From assembly GCF_003367355.1 (NCBI RefSeq), contig NZ_CP031413.1, positions 1,530,921 to 1,594,920 of the forward strand: DNA of 64,000 bases, written 5' to 3'. Positions 53,727-61,916 of this stretch are shown piece after piece. Numbering within the stretch: position 1 is the first letter of the stretch; each line of letters begins with the position of its first letter. The translations under genes were made by a program, and so were the position numbers. This DNA comes from Lysobacter sp. TY2-98. GTDB lineage: Bacteria > Pseudomonadota > Gammaproteobacteria > Xanthomonadales > Xanthomonadaceae. The notes below the pieces were generated by a model. That model was not told the origin of the DNA. It ran no database searches and was given only the letters and a program-made list of their open reading frames with translations.

Positions 53727-55150
53727 ACGCAACCCTGGTCCCGCGCCGCCTGCTGCTCACACTGAAGCTTGGCGAAGTGCCGGAGCACGTGCCGGGCCTG
53801 CGCGCGGTGCACGGCTACGGCACGCCACTGGCGGACCACGTCGATGGCGGCGTCATCGACCGCATCCTGCGCCACCACGGCGGGGCGATCCGCGTCGCGC
53901 GTCTGCACAGCGCGCGCGTGCGCCGCGCCGAGCGCAACGTCGTCGGCGCACGTCGCTTCGACGACGCCGAACAACTCAGCGGCGTCGCGCGCGTACTGCG
54001 CGTCGAAGTGCGCGACGACGACCGCATGCCGGCACTGCTGGCCGCCCTCGCCGAACTGCCGATGGTCGAGCGTGTCAGCCCCGATCATCTCTGCCACGCG
54101 CCGTTCGACGCACCGACGGCCGACACGGACACACGCCGTGTCGGCGAAACGGGCTGGGCGCAGGATGCGATCCGCCTTGCGCAGGCGCTGCGCCTGGAAC
54201 CGGGTGACCCGGCGGTGGTCGTGGGTCTCGCCGACACCGGTGTCGCCATGCATCACGCCGAACTCGACGCACGCGTACGCGCCGGCTTCGACAGCGTCGA
54301 CCTTGATCCTGAGTCCGTCGGTGGCCTCACGCTCGTGGGCGACTTTCGCAATCGCGGCCAGCGGCCCGACGACGACGTCGGCCACGGCTCGGGGTGCGCC
54401 GGCATCCTGTCCGCACGCGGCGCCAGCATGCCGTCCGGCGGAGCAGGCCTGTGCGGCCTGACGCCCGTACGCGTGCTCGGTGCGGCCGTCGGTGCGGACG
54501 GCAAGCGCTTCGGGGTGGGCGCGCTCGACAACATCGACGCGGGCATGAAGCGCCTGATCGATCTCGGCGTGAAGGTCATCAACATGAGCTTCGGTACGCC
54601 GGACTCGCTGCTCACCGGCGACGCGCCACGTCCGCACGAGGAAGTGATCCGCTACGCGATGGCGCGCGGCGTGATCCTCGTCGCCGCCAGTGGCAATTCG
54701 GGCCTCGACGAGCGTTTCCATCCGGCCGCGCACGAGGGCGTGATCGCGGTCGGTGCGGTCGATCCGGCGCTCAAGCCGACATCGTTCAGCACGCGCGGTG
54801 ACCATGTCGCGCTGTGCGCGCCGGGCCGCGACATCGTGACCTGCGGCCTCGCGGGCTACCAGCACGCCACCGGCACCAGTTTCGCCGCGCCGTTCGTGGC
54901 CGCCGTCTGCGCACTGATGTCCTCGCGTGCCCAACGTCGTGCCTGGCCGTTGAACGGCGACGACTGCAAACGCCTGCTGATCGCAAGTGCGCGCCCGTTC
55001 GCGCGCGCCGGCGTCACGGGCTGCGGTCACGGCGTGCTCGACGCGGCGGCAGCGCTGCGCGCGCTCGACGACGACATCGATCTGCAACTACGCGACGCCG
55101 ATGCCAGCGACGCGTCGTACGAGTCCACCCCCGCGCCTGCCGCGGCCTGA
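53723..55150 (+). CDS. Subtilisin-like serine peptidase (S8), no signal peptide
   Basis: A 475-aa S8 peptidase. The triad is D171 (VGLADTGVAM), H221 (DVGHGSGCAG) and S386 (GTSFAAP), with the oxyanion Asn in VAASGNSG and the conserved INMSFGTP stretch. Residues 1-130 form a non-catalytic N-terminal domain that may be an inhibitory prodomain. S8 peptidases are usually exported, but here no signal is seen, so it acts inside the cell or leaves by another route. It overlaps the upstream gene by four bases. Confidence 0.92.
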   Translation: MNATLVPRRLLLTLKLGEVPEHVPGLRAVHGYGTPLADHVDGGVIDRILRHHGGAIRVARLHSARVRRAERNVVGARRFDDAEQLSGVARVLRVEVRDDDRMPALLAALAELPMVERVSPDHLCHAPFDAPTADTDTRRVGETGWAQDAIRLAQALRLEPGDPAVVVGLADTGVAMHHAELDARVRAGFDSVDLDPESVGGLTLVGDFRNRGQRPDDDVGHGSGCAGILSARGASMPSGGAGLCGLTPVRVLGAAVGADGKRFGVGALDNIDAGMKRLIDLGVKVINMSFGTPDSLLTGDAPRPHEEVIRYAMARGVILVAASGNSGLDERFHPAAHEGVIAVGAVDPALKPTSFSTRGDHVALCAPGRDIVTCGLAGYQHATGTSFAAPFVAAVCALMSSRAQRRAWPLNGDDCKRLLIASARPFARAGVTGCGHGVLDAAAALRALDDDIDLQLRDADASDASYESTPAPAAA

Positions 55151-55167
55151 CGACCGAGGAGATTGCA

Positions 55168-57207
55168 ATGGCGACGAAACGAAGTGCGAAGAAGGCGGCG
55201 GGCGGCAGAAAACGCGGCCTGAAAGCGCCGAGCAAGAGCGCCGCAGGCACCCGACGCGGCATCAGCGCGTCCGATGCACTCGGCACGGGCTCGCGACGCG
55301 CGCCGTCCGGCTCGGGCGGCAGCCCGCGCACCGCGGGCGCATCCAGCGGACCGCGTTCGGGCGGTCCGACGTCTCCACCCGCCGCGGCGGCCACCGCCTC
55401 AGGCACCTCCGGCAGCACCCACCCACACCACGAAGAGAGAACCGCCATGAACCGCATCCTGCTGGTCGATCTCGGCGAGCGCGAGCACAAGACCCGTGAG
55501 GAATTGCGCGGACGCAAGCTGAAACTCGAATCCATTCTCGCCAACAAGACGTTGGACGGCCTCAATCCCTCGCAACAGCGCGATTACGAGGCGATCAAGA
55601 AAGCGCTCGCCAGCGACGTCACCGCCGATCCGTTCTACCAGGTGCTCGCCGAAACGGTCACACAGATTCCGTGGCGGCAGCTGTCGGACGGCAACGACTT
55701 CGTGCACGAGTACGGCCTGCTCGGCAGCCAGCGCGTGCCGACCAACCTGCTCAAGCCGCTGAAGGAAGGCGAACGCGAACTCGCGGGCATCGCCGGCATC
55801 CTGCAGCTGGACAACCACGTCGAAGCGACGCGCGGCAAGGCGGACCTGGTCCGCGCGGTCAGCACCGCCCAGGGCGAATACCGCGCCAACCGCGCACTGT
55901 TCGATGCCGCGTTCGCGCAGTTGTCGGACCAGTACAAGGTCACGCTGCAGTCGCAGATCGATGCCGGCCTGATCGATGCCGACATCATCGGCTGCGAGCG
56001 CCCGGGCGGCGATCCGAACGAACGTCGCGACGTCGCCAGCACCGACACGCCGTTCCGTCCGAGCGGTGCGGAGATCGTGTGCGCGCTGTCGGCCCGCAAC
56101 GTCGCCGCACTGGTGCGTCGACTCGCCTCCACGGGCATCACGGCAAACGATCCGTGGCTGACCAGCCGCATCCAGAACGGCTACGACATGCAGGCCGGTG
56201 CGATCGAAGGCGCCCCGCTGTCGTCGGCCGAGATCTCACTGCCCGAATTCGACGACACCACCGACGAAGTCGCGGTACGCGAGAACCTGCTGGGCGCGCA
56301 GGCCGTCGTGTTCGCCTCGCACTGCGAGGACATGAACATGTTCCAGGTCGTCGAGAAGTGCGTCGACCTGTTCCGCACGGGGCTGCTGCCGATCAGCCGC
56401 GGCAAGGCCGGCGACTACCTCTACGGCTACCTGAAGAAGGCGTCGGAGCGCATGACGCAGAACGAACGTCAGGACCTCTATCGCCAGGTGCTCGGTCGCA
56501 ACGAAGGTGATCCGTCGCTGCCGGGCAATCCGGAGTTCAAGGAACTGTGGCTGCGCTTCATCGCCGCAGTGTCCAACTTCGGACGCCAGCTTTCCGTCGA
56601 CCGCCTGCTGCGCACGAACGTGCCGGTCGCGGTCTCGCAGGAGCAGGTGCGCAAGGCCGGTCGCGACCTCGCCGCCAACCTGTCGGTGCACAGCTTCGGC
56701 ATCGTGCGCTTCGCCGCCGCCGAGCTGCAGCAGACCATCCTCGAGTTCCGCGACGTGCTGTCCGACCCGGAGCTGCGCGCCTGCGTCGGCGCTCGCGACA
56801 TGTGGCAATTCATCGACCAGGTCAACGCGAACTACCTCGGCGGGCTGCGCAATACGCACCAGCACCGCACGCAGGCGCGGTCGAGCGCGGTGGTCATCCG
56901 CTGGCTCGCGAACCACAGCGATCGCCTCGCCGGTCGCTACGGCGAAGTCATCAGCGTCAACGCGCTGACTAATCCGCAGATGAGCGGCAGCGACCAGCCG
57001 ATGCTCAACCCGAACGACTGGGACCTGGTGCAGGCCTGCGAGCAGTGGCTGGCCGTCAGCGGCGTGCAGGAAGCGAGCATCGAGCAGTACTCGCAGTCGG
57101 TGGAGTCGCCCGTCATCCCGAGTCGGCCGATCGGCAACGGCAACGGCCTGCCGCCGGAGGCCCGCGCCATCCTCGAACAGGCCGGCATGAGCCTGCCCGC
57201 GCTGTGA
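55168..57207 (+). CDS. Helical protein with basic disordered N-terminus; related to the protein at 60969
   Basis: A 679-aa protein. Residues 1-92 are Lys/Arg/Ser/Gly/Pro-rich (MATKRSAKKAAGGRKRGLKA) and likely disordered. An internal ATG at 55447 (MNRILLVDLGEREHK) with a weak ribosome site could be the real start, giving 586 aa. Residues about 340-660 align with the protein at 60969-61907: both have helices with a QNERQDLYRQVL/PGEREAIFNRVV segment and a WLANHSDRLAG/WLASNYQSRN segment, closing CEQWLA/AQRWLD. GAGGAG precedes the first ATG. No known family. Confidence 0.78.
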   Translation: MATKRSAKKAAGGRKRGLKAPSKSAAGTRRGISASDALGTGSRRAPSGSGGSPRTAGASSGPRSGGPTSPPAAAATASGTSGSTHPHHEERTAMNRILLVDLGEREHKTREELRGRKLKLESILANKTLDGLNPSQQRDYEAIKKALASDVTADPFYQVLAETVTQIPWRQLSDGNDFVHEYGLLGSQRVPTNLLKPLKEGERELAGIAGILQLDNHVEATRGKADLVRAVSTAQGEYRANRALFDAAFAQLSDQYKVTLQSQIDAGLIDADIIGCERPGGDPNERRDVASTDTPFRPSGAEIVCALSARNVAALVRRLASTGITANDPWLTSRIQNGYDMQAGAIEGAPLSSAEISLPEFDDTTDEVAVRENLLGAQAVVFASHCEDMNMFQVVEKCVDLFRTGLLPISRGKAGDYLYGYLKKASERMTQNERQDLYRQVLGRNEGDPSLPGNPEFKELWLRFIAAVSNFGRQLSVDRLLRTNVPVAVSQEQVRKAGRDLAANLSVHSFGIVRFAAAELQQTILEFRDVLSDPELRACVGARDMWQFIDQVNANYLGGLRNTHQHRTQARSSAVVIRWLANHSDRLAGRYGEVISVNALTNPQMSGSDQPMLNPNDWDLVQACEQWLAVSGVQEASIEQYSQSVESPVIPSRPIGNGNGLPPEARAILEQAGMSLPAL

Positions 57208-57239
57208 CCTCGTGACCTGACCGACCTCGGAGTTCCGCC

Positions 57240-58301
57240 ATGAACGTCTCCACCTTTCCCGAACAGGCCGGCCCGCGGCCGGTCAAGCACCTGGTCCAGC
57301 GTTCCCTGCAATCAGCCGCGCGTGCGCTCGGCACGCGCGACCCCCTGCCCTACCTCGACAACCTCATCGAGCGCACGTTCTACCTGCCGGACGACGACTA
57401 CTCGTACGCGCAGAACTCGCTGGCCCCCGGCGCCGTGCCGTACGAGCCGTCGTTCTCGGAGACCGAGCCGGGCAAGCTGCGTTTCACCATCGAACCGCTG
57501 GGGCCGAACGCGTCGCCGGTCGCACGTCGCGACGAAGCCACGCGCGAGATGCGTCGGCTGGTCTCACCGATCTTCGGCCGCGACGCACTCAAGTGGTTCG
57601 ACTCGCGGAGCGAGGAATGGCGCGGCTTCGGCGGTCTGTCGTGGATGAACTACGGCGCATGGTTCGGCAGCGCGTTCGACGAGGATGGCCTCTACGCGGC
57701 GAAGATCTACTACGAACTGCTACCGACGCAGATCGACGCGCTCGCACCCGGCCTCGCCAACCTCACCCGCCAGGTGATGACGGAGATGCCGAACCTGATG
57801 CCCATCTTCACCAGCATCGGCTGCAAGCGCGAGAGCGGCAGCCAGCGGGTGACGTTCCTGCATCGTGGCCCGATGGCGGTATCCGCGCTGGGCCCGCTGA
57901 TGAATCGCCTCGGCATCGGCCATCAGCTGCCGAGCCTGATGCGCATCGTCGGTGTCGCGCTCGGTGGTCGCTTCGAACTGCCGCCCGGCGGTGTGCTGGT
58001 GGGCGTGCGGGAAACGCCGGACGGCGCGGAGCTCAAGCTCGAGGTGCTGCTCGCGGCCATCCCCGACCTGCCGTCGCGCTTCCTCGACCTGCTGAAGCTC
58101 GGGCTCTCGGAACGTCCGCGGCAACTCGCGGCGCTCACGCGCTGGCTCGATGCGTTCGGCATGGACACGGGCGACGAAGGCCACTTCTCGGTGCTCAGCA
58201 TCCGCGTCAATCCAATTTCGCCCGCACGCATCAGCCTGTACGTGCGGCCGATCGAGTTCGAGATGCGCGACGCCCTCGAAGACGCCCGCGCGATCCAGTA
58301 G
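57240..58301 (+). CDS. Cluster protein of unknown family
   Basis: A 353-aa soluble protein with mixed helices and strands. Recognisable patches are RFTIEPLGPNASPVARRDEA, LYAAKIYYELLPTQIDALAP, and the close SPARISLYVRPIEFEM. They faintly recall the repeated alpha-beta-beta-alpha layout of DMATS/ABBA-type prenyltransferases, but I would not assign that on this basis. No catalytic motif is certain. It lies 32 bp after the helical gene, in the same operon. Confidence 0.78.
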   Translation: MNVSTFPEQAGPRPVKHLVQRSLQSAARALGTRDPLPYLDNLIERTFYLPDDDYSYAQNSLAPGAVPYEPSFSETEPGKLRFTIEPLGPNASPVARRDEATREMRRLVSPIFGRDALKWFDSRSEEWRGFGGLSWMNYGAWFGSAFDEDGLYAAKIYYELLPTQIDALAPGLANLTRQVMTEMPNLMPIFTSIGCKRESGSQRVTFLHRGPMAVSALGPLMNRLGIGHQLPSLMRIVGVALGGRFELPPGGVLVGVRETPDGAELKLEVLLAAIPDLPSRFLDLLKLGLSERPRQLAALTRWLDAFGMDTGDEGHFSVLSIRVNPISPARISLYVRPIEFEMRDALEDARAIQ

Positions 58302-58359
58302 CCCGCTGCACGCACGTACCGCGACGTTCCACCGCACGCCGATCCATCCGGAGCCCGCC

Positions 58360-59673
58360 ATGTCCACCGTCCGTGCACCGCTGTTTCCACCCGGTTCGCG
58401 CACCTACACGCCGCCACCCGCCACCGATGCGCGGACGCCGGTGCGACAGGCCGTGCGCAACCTGCTGGAAGCGACGCCGGCGTTCCGCCAGCTTTCGCCC
58501 GACGCGCAGCGCAACCTCGCGCAGGGCATGGTGCGCATCGGCGAAGAGCTGGTCGCACCGCGAGGCGACGTCGCGCGACCCAGCGCTCAGGTGCGCGCGC
58601 TCGCGGGCGAGGAACCACCGGCGACACCGAAGTTCGATGCGCAAGGCGCGCGCGAAGGTGCGGCCGTCGCAGGCGCGCTGTTGCAGCAGGTGAATTTTCC
58701 CGACTTCTGCGCCGGCCTCATCAATGGCGTCTTCCATTCGATCGTGCAGACCTCGATCGAGCAGATGGAGGCCTACGCCAAGCTCGTGGCGGACGTGTCG
58801 AAGAGCCTCAACGATTTCCGCGACGAGAACACCACGCAGAACCAGGGTCGCGACCACCTGGTGCAGAACTTCCCCGATATCTTCCAGCTGCAGACCGGCG
58901 GCGATGATCCGTTCTCGTTCGGCTCCGGCTCGTTCGCCGACGCGCCCACCCCGCCCCAGCCGCGCGTGGTCTTGCGCGAGGACATCGACCAGGCCGCCGC
59001 CGTCACGCGCATCAACCAGTCGCTTCCGCTGGAGAAGCCGATCGACCACATCGACGACGAACTCGTCGAAGCCCTGCTCGTCCCGGCCGCGCGCACGCAG
59101 ATCGCCAGCGGACGCCAGCAGCTGCTCGCGACGATGGTGATGCTCGGCATCAACCGCATCGTCGTCACTGACGGCGAACTCACCGCCAAGGTGATGTACG
59201 ACTTCCAGGCGCGCGACAACTTCCAGTTCCAGCACACCGCGCAGTCGTTCGACTACGGGGACGCCACCGTCACCACCGAGCAGGTCGCCAACGGCGCGAT
59301 CATGCGCAGCGGCCCGACGCAGACGATGATGCGCATGCCCGATGGCCGCGTCGTCGAACAGCGCCGCGATGCCAGCTTCTACACCAAGGGCGACTACAAG
59401 AGCGTCAGCCAGCCGCTGATCTCGATGCAGTCGGTGACGCAGACGCAGGGCGACGCGCAGCTCACCGCCAAGGCGTCGCTGGCCGGCACGATGAAGGTGA
59501 AGTTCAAGAGCGACTACGTGCCGCTCGACAAGCTCGCCAATCCCGAGTCGATCGCCGCGATCCAGATGAATGCGCAGCCCGGGATGGTCAAGACGCTGGC
59601 CGGACGACCTGCGCCCGCGCAGACGCCGTCACCTGCGTCCGCTGCCGCACCCACGCCCGCCCCCGCCGTCTGA
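58360..59673 (+). CDS. Cluster paralog family, member 2 (437 aa)
   Basis: Second member of the paralog family. Block a (27-66): VRQAVRNLLEATPAFRQLSP then NLAQGMVRIG. Block b (108-172): VNFPDFCAGLINGVFHSIVQ, with EQMEAYAKLVADV and GRDHLVQNFPD. Block c (243-285): ASGRQQLLATMVMLGINRIV then VTDGELTAKVMYDFQARD. Block d (388-407): MKVKFKSDYVPLDKLANP. The tail is Pro/Ala-rich. CGGAGCCCGCC precedes the ATG, a leader nearly repeated before the next paralog. No signal peptide. Confidence 0.82.
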   Translation: MSTVRAPLFPPGSRTYTPPPATDARTPVRQAVRNLLEATPAFRQLSPDAQRNLAQGMVRIGEELVAPRGDVARPSAQVRALAGEEPPATPKFDAQGAREGAAVAGALLQQVNFPDFCAGLINGVFHSIVQTSIEQMEAYAKLVADVSKSLNDFRDENTTQNQGRDHLVQNFPDIFQLQTGGDDPFSFGSGSFADAPTPPQPRVVLREDIDQAAAVTRINQSLPLEKPIDHIDDELVEALLVPAARTQIASGRQQLLATMVMLGINRIVVTDGELTAKVMYDFQARDNFQFQHTAQSFDYGDATVTTEQVANGAIMRSGPTQTMMRMPDGRVVEQRRDASFYTKGDYKSVSQPLISMQSVTQTQGDAQLTAKASLAGTMKVKFKSDYVPLDKLANPESIAAIQMNAQPGMVKTLAGRPAPAQTPSPASAAAPTPAPAV

Positions 59674-59694
59674 TTCCTGTCCCGGAGCCCGCCC

Positions 59695-60960
59695 ATGTCC
59701 GCCGTCGCGCAACGCCTTCCCAGCAGCGAACCCGGCTGGCTCAGCGACGCCACGCTCGACGTCGTTCGCCCGCACGTGCGTCGCCTTCTGCAGTCCTCGC
59801 CCGGCTTCCGGGCGCTGCCGCCGAATGAGCAACAGGAAATCGCGCGCAACATGGTGCGCGTCGCCTCGTACATGGCGAACCCCGACGACCTTGCGCGCCA
59901 GGAACTCGGACCGCGTGGCGGCGTGCTCGCACGCGAAGCGCCGTCCGCCACCGCGATGCCGGTTTCGCGCGCGCAGGGCGTGACCACGCGCGCGCTCGAC
60001 GCGGTCGAGAATGCAAAGAACAAGGCGTCCGACAAGATTGGCACGGCGGCCGGCGCGGATTTCGTCGACGCGTCAACCAGCAAGCTCGGCGCGAATGCGA
60101 AGAAGCTGATGGAGGCCGTGGATTTTCCGAAATTCGTTGGCGGGCTCATCCAGAACGTGTTCCAGGCGATCGTCGACGCCACCATCCAGCAGATGCGCGC
60201 TTATGCCGAGCTGCTGAAGTCGGTGTCGCAGTCGGTCGACGAGTTCGCGCAGGACAACATCAGCATGGACAACGCGCGCGACTACGTCGCCGGCAAGTTC
60301 CCCGATGCGATGCGCGTGCAGAAGAACCCCGACGGTGGCGGCAACATGCTGGCGATGAACGACGTCGAGGACATGGACGCGACGATGGCACGCATCAACG
60401 CCGAACTCGGCCTCGCGCAGCCGGTGGACGACATTTCCGACGCCGAGCAGGAAGCGCGTTTCGTGCAGGCCGCGCGCCTGCAGATGGCGCGCAGTCGGCA
60501 GCAGTTGCTGTCGTCAATGGTCATCCTCGGCATCAACCGCATCGTCGTCACCGACGGCCAGATCAACGCCAAGGTCGTGTTCGACTTCCGCGCCAGCGAC
60601 GAGATGATGCGCGATGCACAGGCCGGCCTGACCGACACGCAGTCGAGCTACAACCGCAACAAGAGCGCGGCGGGCGTGCATTTCGGCTGGGGCGCCGCGG
60701 GCTCGGTGAACGAGAACGTGCAGCGGCACATGACCACGGTGTCGTCGTCTGTGGACGAGACGTCCGAGTCCAAGCAGGACATGAAGGCCAAGCTCACCGG
60801 CGAAGTGCGGGTGAACTTCAAGAGCGACTACTTCCCGATGGAGAAACTCGCATCGCCCGCGATGATCGCGGCGATCCAGGGCAATTCGACACCGGTCGAC
60901 CCCAACCTCCCGCCGCCGCGCGCGGGCGCCAACGCCGGCACCGCGACCACACCGGCCTGA
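59695..60960 (+). CDS. Cluster paralog family, member 3 (421 aa)
   Basis: Third member. Block a (24-65): VRPHVRRLLQSSPGFRALPP. Block b (140-202): EAVDFPKFVGGLIQNVFQAI with QQMRAYAELLKSVSQSVDEF and ARDYVAGKFPD. Block c (260-302): RQQLLSSMVILGINRIVVTD with GQINAKVVFDFRASDE. Block d: VRVNFKSDYFPMEKLASPAM. A Gly/Ala-rich hinge (GWGAAGSVNENVQ) sits between c and d. It is the closest relative of member 2. No known domain. Confidence 0.82.
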   Translation: MSAVAQRLPSSEPGWLSDATLDVVRPHVRRLLQSSPGFRALPPNEQQEIARNMVRVASYMANPDDLARQELGPRGGVLAREAPSATAMPVSRAQGVTTRALDAVENAKNKASDKIGTAAGADFVDASTSKLGANAKKLMEAVDFPKFVGGLIQNVFQAIVDATIQQMRAYAELLKSVSQSVDEFAQDNISMDNARDYVAGKFPDAMRVQKNPDGGGNMLAMNDVEDMDATMARINAELGLAQPVDDISDAEQEARFVQAARLQMARSRQQLLSSMVILGINRIVVTDGQINAKVVFDFRASDEMMRDAQAGLTDTQSSYNRNKSAAGVHFGWGAAGSVNENVQRHMTTVSSSVDETSESKQDMKAKLTGEVRVNFKSDYFPMEKLASPAMIAAIQGNSTPVDPNLPPPRAGANAGTATTPA

Positions 60961-60968
60961 CGCCCGTC

Positions 60969-61907
60969 ATGCGCCTCGCCCCGCCTCCGCCCGACGTCCG
61001 CCTGCCGTGGCGACCGGCGCACGCCGGACTGTTGCGCGCCCTCGCCTTCGCGACCGCGCAGGTGGCAGGCCACGAGCGCGCCGTTTCTCTTGCGCTTTCC
61101 GCCGATGCCCCCGGCGCCATCGATCTGCCCGAAGGCGCACCGAACGCCATGGACGCCGCGCAGCTGCGCGCGGCGGGGCCGTTGTATTTCGCCGCCGAAC
61201 TCGAGGCCGCGGGCCTGCTGCGCTGCGGGGAACTCGTCGCCGGCCTGTTCGCGAGCGGCGCGATCACGCAGCCGCTCGGGCCGGTCGCGCAGTCGATCAA
61301 CACCTTCTGGCGCGGCCGCCGCGATCGCCTGCAGCCCGGTGAACGCGAGGCGATCTTCAATCGCGTCGTGGAACAGCCGCACTTCGATCGCCTGATGATG
61401 GCGCTGTGCCGCGCGATCGTTGCGCAGGCCGACAATGCGGACGACCGCGGCGTGCGACCCGACCTGCGCGAACAGACGGGACTCGCCGTCGCTGCGCAAT
61501 CGCTCGCCGAATTCCTCGCGCAGCGCATCGACGCCATGGCCTCGATCGCAGTGCGCGACGTCATCGACACGATCAACGCCGCGATCGGCTTCCTGCGCGA
61601 CCGCATGCTGCAGTCCGCGTTCGGCACGCATTCGCTGTGGGCGCTGATCGCGACGGCCTCCAGCAGCGATGGCATGACACCGGGCAGCGCCACGACCGTG
61701 CAGAGCCATGCAGACCGCGGCCGCGCCGGCCAGGCCGTGCTCGCGTGGCTTGCGTCGAACTACCAGAGCAGGAACGTCACGCTCGATCCGCGCGCGCCGG
61801 CGGACGCCGACCTGATCATGTCCGCGCAGCGCTGGCTCGACGCCACGCCGTTGCAGCCCACGCAGGCGACGCCCGCCCTCACGCCGTCGCTGCCCATCGC
61901 CGCCTGA
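60969..61907 (+). CDS. Helical protein related to the C-terminal half of the protein at 55168
   Basis: A 312-aa soluble helical protein. The helix-rich middle (FFAAELEAA-type to FRDRMLQSAFGTH) ends with VLAWLASNYQSRN and SAQRWLDA, which parallel VIRWLANHSDRLAG and CEQWLA of the protein at 55168. No known family. It lies eight bases after paralog member 3 and nine bases before member 4, so it is tightly co-transcribed. A Pro/Thr/Ala-rich tail follows. Confidence 0.78.
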   Translation: MRLAPPPPDVRLPWRPAHAGLLRALAFATAQVAGHERAVSLALSADAPGAIDLPEGAPNAMDAAQLRAAGPLYFAAELEAAGLLRCGELVAGLFASGAITQPLGPVAQSINTFWRGRRDRLQPGEREAIFNRVVEQPHFDRLMMALCRAIVAQADNADDRGVRPDLREQTGLAVAAQSLAEFLAQRIDAMASIAVRDVIDTINAAIGFLRDRMLQSAFGTHSLWALIATASSSDGMTPGSATTVQSHADRGRAGQAVLAWLASNYQSRNVTLDPRAPADADLIMSAQRWLDATPLQPTQATPALTPSLPIAA

Positions 61908-61916
61908 GGCCGCGCC

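Noticed and set aside
57240..58301. Firm call of an aromatic prenyltransferase
   Set aside because: Only faint local similarity and no active-site motif, so it was left as unknown.
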